DNA of 64,000 nt from Tupaia tana (GCA_026018925.1 JAKSZU010000011.1:8142485-8206484), one strand, 5' to 3'. Positions 1 through 11,999 are shown, counted from the first letter of the stretch. Notes: generated by a model from the letters alone, not told the origin. A program made the numbers and translations.

Positions 1-250
1 TTTTTTTTTTTTTTGCTATAGGGCGTGTGCGCTCACCAGACAGACAGAGAGAGACAGAGAGACAGAAAGTGAGAATTCACCATCCAGGGGGGATGACCAT
101 GCCTCAATCCCTTCTCCATTCTTTTCTCGGGATCTTGGGCACGCACGCACATGCGCCCTGCGTGAGTTTAAGCCACCGGATCCAGGACACGAACCGCGGT
201 GGACTATGTGGGAGTCCAGCGACATAGCCATTACGCTAACTGCTGGTCCC
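1..250 (-). repeat. SINE-A (tRNA-derived), cut at window edge
   Basis: Antisense copy. A poly-T run and GCTATAGGGCG open it, and AACTGCTGGTCCC closes it. The A tail runs off the start of the window. Confidence 0.9.
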
Positions 251-305
251 AAGACCTATTTTTTCATTTCATCTATTTTTGACATTTTAAGAACAAACTA
301 AAGAA

Positions 306-540
306 GGCCAGCACTGCAGCTCAGTACTCAGTGGGACCTGGATCCCACCTGGCCTACTGCAACTCAGATCCCTGGTGGCTTGAAAACACACCAGCACGTG
401 CGTATGCATGCTTTAAGTCCCACCAGAACAGAAATGGAGGAGAAGGGATTGAGGCATGATTACTTTCCACACACTAGCAGGTGTTTTCTCCCTCTATCTT
501 TCGCTCTCTGATAAGTGCATGCACCCTCTGCAATGAAAAA
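306..540 (+). repeat. SINE-A, old diverged copy
   Basis: Sense order of family blocks: GGCCAGCA head, GGCTTGAAAA, AATGGAGGAGAAGGGATTG, pyrimidine-rich end and GTGCATGCACCCTCTGCA. The B box has decayed. Confidence 0.75.
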
Positions 541-642
541 AGTTTATAAAAAATAAGGAAAATAAAAAGAATCAAACAAGAAGTAGCAATTTTATTGCTT
601 GGTGGATACATGAATATTTTCAGAGTTTGAAAGTTCAATGTT

Positions 643-732
643 AGGCCAGTAGGTGACATGGTGGTTAAGGCACTGGACTCCCACACGGCCGACTGTCGTT
701 TGAGTCCTAGACCTGATGACTTGCTTTCTCAC

Positions 733-791
<59 letters not shown>

Positions 792-848
792 GGTGAGCTC
801 GCATGCCCTATAGCAAAATTAATAATAAAAAATAAAATAAAATAAAAT
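643..848 (+). repeat. SINE-A short variant with (TC)n
   Basis: The head AGGCCAGTAGGTGACATGGTGG leads straight into CTTGCTTTCTCACTTTCTC and a long TC run (about 740-790). The usual GAGAATGGAGGAGAAGGG middle is missing. Ends GCCCTATAGCAAAAT and an A-rich tail. Confidence 0.85.
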
Positions 849-1022
849 GTTTAAAAAGAACCAGTATAACGTTGACCAACAATTCCATTTCTTAGATGAA
901 ACTATTACTAATATGAAGAGTCTTCAAAAAATTAAAGGAAACTATGTATTATGAAAAAACATGTTTGATTAAAAACAACTTTTACACTAAAATAAATTCA
1001 TATTTTAATTCCATATTTTTCC

Positions 1023-1280
1023 TTTTTTTTGGAGAGGTTCTTTTTTTGCTATAGGGTGCGTGTGCTCGCCAGAAAGACAGAGACAGAGACAGAAACCAAG
1101 AAATCACTCCCCAGGGAGGATAGCCACATCACAGTCCCTTCTCTTCTATTCTCCTCTCGGGATCTTGGGCACGCAAGCACACTTGCCCGGCATGAATTTA
1201 AACCACCGGGTCCTGGACTCGAATTGTGGTCGACTATGTGGGAATCCAGCAACATAGCCGTTATGCCAACTGCTGGTCCC
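1023..1280 (-). repeat. SINE-A full length
   Basis: Antisense full-length copy, from poly-T/GCTATAGGGTGCG to CAACTGCTGGTCCC. Confidence 0.9.
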
Positions 1281-1389
1281 TTAATTCCGTTTTTAAATGA
1301 CATTTTTGAAGTTCTCTTGTAGTTTGGTATGCTTCTGTTCAGAATTTTGATAAGTTTATATTATATACAAATACCACATACCAGTTAGT

Positions 1390-1865
1390 TATGGCTAAAA
1401 TAATGCTTCAGTACATTACCACAAAACCTCAAAAACATATTATAACATTTATTTTAAAGTCTGCAAGGTTTAGCCTGATTTAGAATCTAGCTGGCTTTGC
1501 CCACGTGTCTGTGGTCCACTGTGGGTCAACCAGATGGCTGGGCTGATCTGGGCTGGGTTTGCTCACATGTTTAGGGAATCAGCTGGCTGAAGGCGGATCT
1601 AGGGAGGCTTCTGCTGGGATAACAGAGGTGGCTCACTTTGCTCCACTTGTCATTCATCCTCCAGAAGACTCATCCAGACATGTCCTCATAATAATCGTAA
1701 AGCTTAAGAGCTTGAGTAGACTGTACAAGAGGTTTTCAAGCTTCTTATGTCACAACTACTAATGTTCCAATAGCCAAACGAAGTCACAAGGATGAATTAT
1801 GTATTAAGAAAGAGAAAACAGATTTCACTCATGATGAGAAAGCTGCAAAGTCTATGGCAAAGGTC
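1390..1865 (-). mobile_element. Degraded LTR, probably ERVL-type
   Basis: Runs of GGCTGGGCTGATCTGGGCTGGGTTTGCTCACATGT-type sequence, then CATCCTCCAG, CCAATAGCCAAACGAAGTCACAAGG and GCAAAGTC, follow the block order I associate with antisense mammalian ERVL/MaLR LTRs. No internal region is visible. The subfamily is not assigned. Confidence 0.45.
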
Positions 1866-2112
1866 AAGGCTAAAGAGAGAGAGAGATGAAAAATTGGAAA
1901 TTTCAACACACTCAAATAGATTCTACAGTAACACCCAAATATTGTCTTCTTAATTGTTTAATTTTACAAATACAGGATAAAAATTCTATCACTTTATGAC
2001 TTATTTTGTAACCTAGTATTATTTTGCAGTGCTTTCCAAATCATTGGAAACAACTGAAACTAATTTTTTTTCCAACCTTGTAAACTATTTTATTATATGG
2101 ATATACCAGAAG

Positions 2113-2384
2113 GTTTTTTGTTTTTGTTTTTGTTTTTGAGAGGGTTTCTGCTGTAGGGCGCGTGCACTTGCCAGAAAGAGAGAGACAGAGAGACAGAAAG
2201 CGAGAAATCACCTCTCGAGGGGATGGCCACGCCGCAATCCCTTCTCCTCCTTTCTCCCCTTGAAATCTTGGGCATGCACGCATACGCGCCTGGCATGAGT
2301 TTAAGCCACCGGGTCTGGGACTTGAACTGTAGTCGACTATGTGGGAGACCAGTGACATAGCCACTATGCTAATTGCTGGTCCCA
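2113..2384 (-). repeat. SINE-A full length with target-site duplication
   Basis: Antisense copy flanked by ATACCAGAAG at 2103-2112 and 2385-2394. The tail is TTTTTG-rich. Confidence 0.9.
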
Positions 2385-3610
2385 ATACCAGAAGTGTTTA
2401 ATCAGTTCCCAAATAATGGATTAAGTTAAGAATGATTGCATTGTTTCCTGTTTTGGGGAATCTTAACAACAGTGCAGCAGAAGCCTATTTTTTTTTTTTT
2501 TTTACATAAATATTTGTGTACTTCTGTAAATAAAACTTCTAGAGGTCAGATTAAGGATCCCTTATACTTCACCCTTCAGCAAAACTGAGCCCCTGGAGTT
2601 CCCTAAATATGCCACAGTCTCCTACATTTTCATGTTTTCAAATACCATTTCTTCCTGAATCCTCCCTCTCCCGGGAAACCCTAACATATTATAACGAAAC
2701 TCCACGATAAAATGAATTGATGTGTAACATACTTGGTGATCAGCTCCCATCCTCCATTTCTGACTTGACACGTTTACAACATTTACAATCAAACTATTTG
2801 GAGGCCACTAATAAATAATCATAATCTTGCTAGTCCTCACTCTGTTCTTGAGAAGCCTCTTTCTTCCTTAGGCAGATTTAGCACTTGTCTGACTATAGCA
2901 AACACTCCCATTTTAGTAATTCCCCCATTGAATATATTTGCTTTTATGTCCATCTGCCCTCTAACTGGTAAGCACTTTTATTTTTATCCATATAGTTCTG
3001 TTTCCTATTAGAAAATTTTTAATATTTGCTAGGCAAAAATTTTGCACTTGAGGTCAAACCTGATGTTAGCCATCAAAAAATAATTTCATAAGTATATATT
3101 TGTGTATCCTTCCAATAAGTATTTACTGAATTTAGGCAGCGAATTAGATGTGTTTGAAATGAGAAGGTAAGGAGAATATGAATATGCCTTATTGAAGTAA
3201 GATGGTCTTCTTAGAGTATCTGATGAAATCTCACACTTTTCTCTCAGAAAAACTCACAAATGCTCATTGTCACATTTTTTACTTGCACTTACTGTAGGTT
3301 CACAGTTTTTTGATACTGATTTTTGAAAATCAGAATTGGAAACTCTGCCTTCAGATGATAAACACGTGATCCAATGTCAGACATAGTTACACTAAGGACA
3401 GACTTGGGGGGCTTGAGGTTCAAGCACCTGTCAAGATCCACCCATTATAGTCCTTCCTTCTTACCTTATAACAGGTTTGATTCTGCTATATTTTCATCTA
3501 CATTTTATATATCTTGTATACCTCTTAAAATATTTTTGAGACTCACATTATTTTGGGTTATTGACGATGAGATATACAGAGAGTCACAAATGTATCCACA
3601 GTTCAATTTA
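2385..3610. other. Unassigned AT-rich sequence
   Basis: No gene, RNA or confident repeat seen. A 103-codon frame at 3374-3685 has no recognisable motif and overlaps the Tigger-like element. Confidence 0.5.
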
Positions 3611-3614
3611 CTGC

Positions 3615-4035
3615 TTTTTGACTTTACAGTGGTGCAAAAGCTGCATGTATTCAGTAGAAACTATACTTCGTATTTTGAATTTTGATCTTTTCTTGGATTC
3701 ATAATGTGTAGTATGATATTCTTTCATGATGCCAGGCAGTAATCATGAGCTGCAGCTACAATTAAGTCAAGAGGTCATGAAGGTAAACAATTGACATATA
3801 CTTCACAGTTTAGTGTATTTAATAAATAAAGCAAGATATTCATCACTTTATTATGTAGTAGACTTTGTGTTTGGTGATTTTGCCCAACTGTAGGCTTAAA
3901 CTTGAGCATGTTTAAGGTAGGATAGGCTATGTGTAGTAGACTGGGGTATTAAATGCATTTTTGATTTACAATATTTTCAGCAATGATGAGTTTATTTGGA
4001 TGTAACCCCATTGTAAGTCAAGGAACATGCATATA
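3615..4035 (-). mobile_element. Tigger-like (TcMar) non-autonomous DNA transposon remnant
   Basis: The blocks GCCCAACTGTAGGCTTAAA, CATGTTTAAGGTAGGATAGGCT, GTATTAAATGCATTTTTGA and GTAACCCCATTGTAAGTCAAGGA match from memory a common eutherian Tigger-type MITE in antisense. The other end near 3615 (TTTTTGACTTTACAGTGG) is weaker. Confidence 0.55.
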
Positions 4036-4144
4036 CAAATGGAAACATCTACCTCAAAGGTCATGGCTCATTTGACATTACTTAACCATAATTCTATGTA
4101 AATATATAATTCTATTTATTTAAAAAAATCACTGGATAAGAAAT

Positions 4145-5010
4145 ATAGTTTTTCATCTTACAACAATGTAACTAATATTTTGATAAAATTAAATATCAAG
4201 ATTCCATTCAAAATGGGAGCAAAAGCAGAAAATAATTTTGAATAATCTGAAGAAGAGGTGTGCATGACTAGCATGTTAAATGCTTTGCTGAGGTTTTGTG
4301 ACCTGGGGCTAAGCAAAGTTTTCACATGTGTTAAAAACATAGACCATAAAAGAAATTGATAAATTGGACATCCTCCAAATTAAAAACTTTTGCTCAGTCA
4401 AAAACATGGTTAAAAGACCGTAAAGACAAACAATACTCTGGAAAATTATTTCCAAATCCTATATCTAACAAAAGAAGTTTATTTAGAATATATGAAAAAG
4501 AAAAAAAAAAACCTGTCAGAACATACAGGAAGAATATAAACAGACCAACTGAAAGTGGGCAAAAGAATTTAATAAAGATCTCCACAAAGAGAAAATGAAA
4601 CACATGAAAATGTGGTCAGCATCATTAGTCATTAGAAAAATGAAAATAAAAGCACTGTTAGAATGGCCAGACAAGAAAGACTAGCGAGGTCCAGTGCAGA
4701 TGAAGACATGAACAATTGCAACCCTGATCCTGATTTTTTTTTTTTTTTTTTTTTTTGAATGTGAAATGGTACATCTAGTCTTTAAAACAGTTTGGCAGTT
4801 TTTTTACTTTTTTTATAAAATTAAACATCTTTATAGGAGGGCCTGGCAATCCTACTCTGTGCTGTGTAGGCCTAGAGCAAAACTTGTATTCACTTAAAAC
4901 CTGCACCAAATATTAACAATAGCCCTAGTCATAACTGTGTAAAACGGTAACCAACCCCAGTGTCCTCCAAGAAGTGAAGGGATAAATAAACAGTGGTGCC
5001 GCTTTATCAC
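4145..5010 (+). mobile_element. L1 ORF2 3' fragment, sense, decayed
   Basis: Contains typical L1 ORF2 motifs: ATTGATAAATTGGACATCCTCC, AAAACTTTTGCTCAG, AATTTAATAAAGATCTCCACAAAGAG and ending GGGATAAATAAACAGTGG. The reading frame is broken throughout. Confidence 0.8.
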
Positions 5011-5017
5011 TATTCTA

Positions 5018-5270
5018 GTGCTCCCCAACCTTTTTGGACACCAGAGACTGGTTTCATGGAAGACAACGTGAGGGGAGTGGAGAGGGTGGGAGGAGATGGC
5101 TTCGGGATGATTCGAGCCCTTTACATTTATCGTGCATTTTATTTCTATGATTATTACCTTGTAATCTATAACGAAATAATTGCACAGCACCTCATAGCGC
5201 AGAATCAGGGGATCCTTGAACTTATTTTCCTGTAACTAATGGTCCCATCTGGGAGCTGCTAGGAGAATCT
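5018..5270. mobile_element. hAT-Charlie remnant, MER1-like
   Basis: CTAGTGCTCCCCAACCTTTTTGGACACC, then GGTTTCATGGAAGACAA, GGCTTCGGGATGATTC, ATTATTACCTTGTAAT and GGTCCCATCTGGGAGCTG, closely follow the order of a MER1-group hAT end. Only one end is present. Confidence 0.65.
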
Positions 5271-5984
5271 CTTCATTTTAAAAGGTGCTGTTTTCACCAT
5301 GGTCTCGCTATAGAGCCTACAATGTTTGGTTTTCCTTTACAGAAAGAAGTGAGATCCCCATTCGGTCACACAGATGTGAGATGTCTGTGGCATCTCCGCT
5401 GTGGTAGAACCGTCTAGTCGATTGCTGCATCTGGAAAGTTCAGTTCCTGATGGCCCTCAGGCTTATTGAGAACTGAGAGCCTTGGCTGTCTGCTTTGCTT
5501 TGCTTTATAATGACATCTCTGAGCCCTGGTACATTTTCATTAGGTCCGCCCTTAGCATTTTCAGGTCTCTGGACAAGACAAGAGAACAAATGGAGGCCCA
5601 CATTCCATATGTCTAAACATTTAAAAAGTTGTAAATCAAATTAATAAACTGCTAAATGAAATATACTCTATTCTCCTATTTTGATAAATAGTCCTTCGTA
5701 ACAACGAAACAGAAAAATATGCTTAAATCTATTGTCTTATGTCTGGAAGTTGGCAAAATCCCAACGATGACTCAATTTAATTATTATTGCTCATTTGGGT
5801 ATTCCATTGATGGGCCAGCAATGTTTGGACAAGTAATAAAATACTGGCATACACAAATCATGAACTATTACATACTAACAGAGTACAATTTATTTTTCAT
5901 CTCCTTATTTCAGCAAAATACCAATTACGTTACAATCAAGATCTTTTAACATTTATTTTATTCTATTATCCTCAGTGGTCTAGA
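5271..5984. other. Unassigned non-coding sequence
   Basis: Mixed-composition sequence with no recognised repeat or gene. The small frame at 5719-5949 is not convincing. Confidence 0.5.
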
Positions 5985-6264
5985 ACAGCATTTGATAAAT
6001 GTTTTCTGAAAAGGTCCAGATAAATATTTTTAGACACTGCAGGCTGCATGGTCTTTGTCAAGACTATTCAATCTTGCTGTCCTGGGTTAAAAGAAGCCAA
6101 ATTGTGCAACACTGTCATACACAGTATTACTGAGTACATGAGAAAACATCCATTTAATATAGTGAAATATTCTAAAATATTTAAAATATTATAGTAAAAT
6201 TCAAAGACAAAACATGGCAAATGGGCATGGCAATATTGTGATGAAACTTTATATATAGTTGACT

Positions 6265-6528
6265 GGGCCCGCCAGTGGTACAGAGTTGGGACAACTGGAT
6301 TCCACGTGACCTACTGCACATTTTTAATCTGGGACTCAGTGGATTGAAAAACATGCCCAACGCATGCGCACATATGCCTAAAATCCTAAGAGGAGGATGG
6401 AAGAGAAGGGATCGCAGTGTGGCCATTCCCCTAGAGGGAAATTTCTCACTTTCCCTCTCTGTCACTCTCTCCAGCAAGCTCATGTGGCCTCTAGGAAACA
6501 ATCAGTAATAATAATCATTTTAAAAAGC
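6265..6528 (+). repeat. SINE-A, diverged
   Basis: GGGCCCGCCAGTGGTACAG head, CCTAAAATCCTAAGAGGAGG middle, CTCACTTTCCCTCTCTGTC and an A-rich end. Confidence 0.75.
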
Positions 6529-6534
6529 TTACCA

Positions 6535-6680
6535 TCAGCACTATCTAATTGCAGAACATTTTCATCTCTTCAGAAGGAAACCTCATACCTATTAAGGAGC
6601 CAGTCCTCATCCCTCACAGCCCTCGGCTCTGGTGGCCACTCGTCTGCTTGCTCTGACTATGGGTTTGCTCACTCCCAATG
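6535..6680 (-). mobile_element. L1 3'UTR fragment, antisense
   Basis: CACTATCTAATTGCAGAACATTTTCATC...GAAACCTCATACC follows the L1 3' end sequence in antisense. Confidence 0.6.
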
Positions 6681-6869
6681 TCATTTCCACATGGAATTAA
6701 ACAGTGATGGAAAAATAACTGGACTTGTCTTGTAGGCCCCAGTTTGCTGATGTTGATCTAAAGGATTTTTGAAGAGCAAGTATATAAATTTGAGTACATT
6801 TTGATAAAAAACGTGTGTTACAGTAAACAGAAAATGTAAGAAATCAATGTTATTTTCACATTTTGCTTT

Positions 6870-7119
6870 GTTTTGTTTTAAAATTTGTTATGGAGCCCGT
6901 GCACTCATCAGAGAGAGACACAGAGAGAGAGTGAGAAAGTGAGACAGCACCCCTCAAGGGTGATGGCGATGCCACAATCCCTTCCCCTCCATTCTCCTCT
7001 CAGGACTTCAGGCATGCACACCCACGTGCCCGTTCTGTTTTAAAAGTTGCAGAATTTGGGACTCAAACTACGCAGCTGGCTATGTGAGGTCCAGCCACCT
7101 AAGCTGTGTGCTGGCCCTA
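6870..7119 (-). repeat. SINE-A, diverged
   Basis: Antisense: GTTATGGAGCCCGTGCACTC, GAGAAAGTGAGACAGCACCCC, CAATCCCTTCCCCTCCATT and a decayed head ending GTGCTGGCCC. Confidence 0.8.
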
Positions 7120-8380
7120 TTCTCATGTTTTAAAATGTATTTTTCTTCTACAGTATTACGGATTATCAAAACCCAAAGACAAAATACAAACTATAATACA
7201 TGTAATATTTTGAAATAACAATGATTTAAAATTTGCATTCCCCTCTCTTAAATGTTTTTTGTCAAATTAGAACTGTTTTCAGTTCTAGCTCCCCACATCC
7301 ACCAATTTCCAACAGGAAGAATCAGGATCAGGCTTCACCTGTCCCACCCAGACCCACAGGCGTAGGTACAAGTCCTACAGTAACATCATTCGCTTCACAG
7401 TGCAGCATGTCCCTGAACCTACGTGTGCAGCTTCTGTGAGTGCCATGATAATGCCTGAGTACTTTAAGGACTCAGAACAGCAGTGGAAGGAAAAGTAAGG
7501 AAATGAGCCATCGGTAATACTAGGAAATGATCCTTTTATACTGAGAAGCTATTTTGTACTATCCGATATGAAGTACTTGATACGTTACTTCATTTGCTTT
7601 TTTCCTTGGCAGACCACCCCCTCTCACTCAGACTGTGCCCCCTGCCAAGAAGCAATGCTCATGCCCAGCGTTGGCAGCAACGCTGCCATCACTTATGTAA
7701 GGACGGTCAATGCAAGTGTGAACTCCACGTACACCCAGCCCGTGCACATCCTCAGCTTTCAGATCATTTGTTCTGAAGACACAGGGCAGGAGGTGTGGAG
7801 AAGCCTTTCCCTGGGGTCTGAGCAGTGTTGGTGACGAAAGAGGGTGTATAGTTTCGGCTTGTTCTATGCCCATGCTCCCGTGACGGTTTCTGTAACAAAT
7901 TAGTGTGTCTGTGGATGTGATTTGTGGGATGTTCTCAATGTGGGACAGCAGGCCAGAGCCCTTCTTGTCTGTGTCTCTGTTGGAGGGATGGTCTTCTACC
8001 TTCATGGCGGCCTGTGGTACAGCCACCCTGATGAACTGTGTAAATGTACGCTCAGGGATTGTGTTCCTGAGGATAATAATGACAATGTCATTATTGTGCA
8101 GTTTTGTTTCCTTTCATAGGAGTGAGATTATTTTGGAAGTTCTGCTTTGATCTTCGTGAGACATAATATATATCACTTTGTACCATTCGAGGTCAAGGGA
8201 GCCCAGATATTGACAAAGAGTACTGACAGAAAACTTGAAAAAGAATATCCAGGCAGTCCAGGGTCCCAGATCACCGCCAAAATCATAGCTTCAAGCCACT
8301 TTTCCTGTTTCAAACTTAAAAGACATAGAGATTTCTCACCTACTCTGCATTCAGAATCTAAAAGCATGTAATACAACAAA

Positions 8381-8411
<31 letters not shown>

Positions 8412-8864
8412 ACACACAAAGAAATGAGCAAACAAAAACCCACTGTTGCAAAACTGTAAGAGTCTTTCTACCATTTGAGGTTTCTCCTCCTCATGCCCTC
8501 CTAATGTTCTCCACTCAGCTTCTCTCTCTTCTTAGGTGGTTGATTTCCAAGCAAGGAAAGCCCCGTTTCCCTCTTATCTCCAGCCCCACATATGCAAAGC
8601 CCTGATAATTCCAGGCTGATGAGAGAGCTCTGTGCTGAAGCAGCTGTCCACAGGAGCACAATGGCTGATAGCCCAGAGTTCCACTAATCATTTATAAAAC
8701 TCCTGTCAGGAGCCGAGATGAGCCTAGATGGGGTTTGCTGTGGCAGCTACCTCGGAAACAAGAGGAGTGCCTATTCTTGGCTCAGCTTTCTCCACTTTGA
8801 TGCAGAATGCCATTTCCCCCTTCTAGGCTGTTGACCTTATAACGTGGTTAAAAGACCCAACTAA
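7120..8864. other. Unassigned sequence with a (CA)n microsatellite and a repeat-poor block
   Basis: No SINE or L1 recognised. A CA run lies at about 8386-8411. An 88-codon frame at 7568-7834 follows TTTTTTCCTTGGCAG and so resembles an exon, but I recognise no protein in it. The part at 8540-8820 looks unique and may be conserved. Confidence 0.45.
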
Positions 8865-9120
8865 GGAGCCAGCAGGTAGATTGATGGTGAAGGTGCTGGA
8901 TTCCCATATGGCCAACTATGGCTCAAGTCCTGGATCTGGCAGTTTGAAAATCACACTAGGCACATGTATGTGTGTGACCAAAATTCCAGGAGGAGAATGG
9001 AAGAGAAGGGATTGTGGTGTGGCCATCCACCTGGGAAATCATTATTTACTTTCTTTCTGCCTCTCTCCTGTGAGTGCCACATGTTCCCTATGGCAAAAAA
9101 CTAAAACAAACAAAAAAAAT
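8865..9120 (+). repeat. SINE-A, older subfamily
   Basis: GGAGCCAGCAGGTAGATTG head, GGCTCAAGTCC (decayed B box), GAGAATGGAAGAGAAGGG middle and CCTATGGCAAAAAACT end. Confidence 0.85.
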
Positions 9121-9427
9121 CAGATAAAGTGAAGAAAAGCCAATTCTTTCTTCCATTAGAACTCATGTTCTTCCCACTTCAGAAGCCCTCCAAGGAAACT
9201 CCTCCATGGATAATTTTCCTTTTCTGGGACCTCTGGGTGAAACTTCAAATTGGTGAAACCCTGGGCACATAATTTATCTAGAACTAAGGTAGAAGTTGTA
9301 AGAGAAGAAGAGAAGAAGTTGATCCTATCTTTTTCCAGGTGATTTCTTACATACTGTGATATTATTAGGTTGTCTGTGAATTTCCATTTTCAATATTGTA
9401 TTTTTTCCTCTGCATAATCTTTAATTT

Positions 9428-9692
9428 TAAAAAAAGTTTACTTATTTTTTCCATTGGAGACAGAAAGATAGGCAGAGGGAGAAAAAAGAGAAGAAAGAGC
9501 TAAAGACAGGAAGAGACAGGCACCCTTGATCGGTCTCCACACTGTGGCCTACCCTCGGCCTCAGCAAGCCCGGGTCACAGGAGCGTCCAGGCCTGTAGAG
9601 TACAGGGAGGCCTCGGATGCGAACTCAGAACCTTGCTGTGTAGGTCTAGCATCACAGAACATTGTACTATTGCTACATTACTGCCTGACCTC
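9428..9692 (-). repeat. SINE-B, antisense
   Basis: TTTACTTATTTTTTCCATTGGAGACAGA opens it, CAGGCACCC and the GAACTCAGAACC block follow, and ACATTACTGCCTGACC closes it. Same layout as the SINE-B copies at 19.5, 31.6 and 62.8 kb. Confidence 0.75.
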
Positions 9693-10102
9693 TTCTTTGG
9701 TATTTTGGACATTAGGAGAAGATACCAGTTTCCAAGAAGTAGACATTACTTTGAAACAGAGTTCAGGACAATGAAATGACATTTGAATCTTATGAATGCA
9801 TGAGTTCCCCAATGAAGTCAACTTACGAGGGGAAAATCAGGGGGCAAAATAAGGAGTCTTGTAAGATACTGGTCTAATGTTTAGTATCTCTAAGCATCAA
9901 AGAATGAGATAGTGTGTGGAATTGCTTAGGAAACTCTAAGGTCCAACACAAGTGAGTAAGATAACTACTCAAGTGTATGATCCAATGCAACGCTTGTTCC
10001 ACCCCTTGAAAGATGGCTCTTCAGTCTGCCCTGACCATAGATGTAGTCTCTATCCTTTTATGAGGTTTCTCAAATTTGCAATCAAGAGTTCTTGACTTTT
10101 CT
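9693..10102. other. Unassigned non-coding sequence
   Basis: No gene or confident repeat seen between SINE-B and the next SINE-A. Confidence 0.5.
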
Positions 10103-10287
10103 GGGGCCAGCAGGTGGTGTGGTGGTTAAGGAAGCTGGATCCCACCTGGTTGACTGTGTGGTTTGAGTCTCAGACCCAGCAGTCTGAAAAAAACATGTAG
10201 GGTGCGCATGTGTGCCCTAAATCCTGAGAGGAGAATAGAGGAGAAAGGATTGCAGCATGGTCATCCCTTCTGGGGGGTGCTTTCTAA

Positions 10288-10329
<42 letters not shown>

Positions 10330-10408
10330 TGTGAGTGCTCTCTCTCTCTCTCTCTCTTTCCTGTGAGTGTACATGCCCTATAAAAACTTTTTTTTTTTAA
10401 TTTAAAAA
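10103..10408 (+). repeat. SINE-A with doubled (TC)n end and perfect TSD
   Basis: GGGGCCAGCAGGTGGTGTGGTGG head. The 3' block TTTCCTGTGAGTG occurs twice, each after a TC run, so the end has been locally duplicated. Flanked by AGTTCTTGACTTTTCT at 10087-10102 and 10409-10424 (16 bp, perfect). Confidence 0.9.
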
Positions 10409-10609
10409 AGTTCTTGACTTTTCTGTCTCCCCTGAAGAGTCCAAGGAAATCTGCATTGCTTTCTGAAAATAATCTTTGGTTGTGGATTGTGACATAAAAC
10501 CTGGTGAAAGTAAGAAGCAATTTGTTTCTCTTTATTTACTTGCTTGTTCAGTTTTGGAAAGAACTTATGAGGGGACTTCAGAGGCTTCATAAAGCAATGG
10601 AATACATGT

Positions 10610-10850
10610 TTGGCCCAACCAACTGCCATGGCCCAGTGGTAATGCAATGCCCTGCAAGGCTCAAGTCCCATGGCTGACTACAGATTTTGAGCCTCGAGTC
10701 AGCCTGAGAAATGTCCCAGACATGTGCATGGGTGCCCAGGATCCTGGAGAGCTGGAGGACTGGGCAAAGGGGATTGCATCATAATGAGACTCTGGTGAGA
10801 GAGTGCTTCTCTCGCTCATGCATGCAGTCTCTGTCTTCAAAAAAAGTGTA
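10610..10850 (+). repeat. Probable diverged tRNA-derived SINE
   Basis: GGCCCAGTGGTAATGCAATG, GGCTCAAGTCCCATG and GTGCCCAGGATCCTGG are SINE-A-like blocks, followed by CTCATGCATGCAGTCTCTG and TCAAAAAAAGTG. The middle is too diverged to be sure. Confidence 0.5.
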
Positions 10851-11774
10851 AGTTTATTTTGGTGCGAGAAATTTTGAAATCCGATAGTTTTCTCATCATA
10901 CTCAATCTCCATACACTTTTCGGAAAACCTCTCATACTCTCAAAAGCACTGAAGAGCATCCCAGCCTCCAAGCCTGGCATTTCACTTGTCTCAATGGCAG
11001 TTGGATACTGAGAATTGCACATCCAGATCTGGTCAGTGTGGGAGCTGGTTCAAAAACATAAGTCTTCCTCTCCCACAGAAGCCAACTCAAACAACATCTA
11101 AAAGGAATTTTCTTTCTAGCCTTACAAGTCACGTTCTGTGTAGGGTCCCACATCACAACAGCAGGAAAAGAAATATTGATGTGAGTGGGGCCCTGCCCGA
11201 GGGACGGCCGGCTGACAGCACGGAGCGTTTGCAGCACTTTCCTCTGCTCCCAGGCATACACCGTCAGGGACCCACAGGAACTACCTTCGCGACATGGCCA
11301 TGAAAAGGGCATGTTTGTTCTAGTGTTTTCTGCTGCTGGAGGCTTCCAGAAACAGACACAAAGGTATTTGGTTGTACAGGATAAAATCGGATAAGATTAA
11401 AAAACGAAAGAAAAAAAGAAAAGAACAGGAACAAAAATGAATGTGTGCATGAGACAGATTGATGTATTCCTCAAGATAAATTAACTTCATTTGCAACCCA
11501 GGGATTTCACCTCGCGCCATGTTCTTCTCTTGTAAGAAGGCAGGCTTTGAAACAAACTTTATGCATACTTCCTTGTTTGCAAGACTTGAGGAGGGGTGAC
11601 TTGTACCCTGAGATGCAAGGAATGCATTTAATATTCATATGCTTGCACAGGTTACCAAAGACCTGCACATCAACTGAAAAAGCCACACTAACGTTGCCTG
11701 GGCGTTTGGTGTTTGGGAAGGTAGAATGTGAGCGTTAGTGCAGTGTGGACTGAACTTTCATTCTGCCCCTTTCA
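10851..11774. other. Unassigned non-coding sequence
   Basis: No recognised repeat. Overlapping short frames on both strands at 10.9-11.4 kb have no known motif and disagree with each other, so I see no gene here. Confidence 0.5.
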
Positions 11775-11870
11775 TTTATAACCATGTGTCTTTGGACAAA
11801 TCATATCATCTCTGAACCTATTTCCTCATCTGTGAAACTAGGATAATAATGCTAGTTTTTCATCATGTGA
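11775..11870 (+). repeat. MIR fragment
   Basis: ACCATGTGTCTTTGGACAAATC, then CTGAACCTATTTCCTCATCTG and AAACTAGGATAATAATG, follow the MIR core. Confidence 0.7.
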
Positions 11871-11999
11871 AACTCAAGAAATAATCCATCAAATTTTAAT
11901 CTAGGGTAAATGCTTTAGCCTTCACATCTCCTGTCTTCATCATCCTCCTAAGGTCCCTGAACTTGAGTTCCTAGCTACTCCGGATTCTTTTATGTTGTT

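Larger units (their letters stand above)
5985..6760. mobile_element. hAT-like non-autonomous element split by L1 and SINE insertions
   Basis: The left part (5985-6260) has GTTTTCTGAAAAGGTCCAGATAAATATTTTTAGAC and GCATGGTCTTTGTCAAGACTATTCAATC. The right part (about 6680-6760) has GGCCCCAGTTTGCTGATG. These are the two ends of a common hAT-Charlie-type MITE. Later inserts occupy 6265-6680. Confidence 0.5.
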
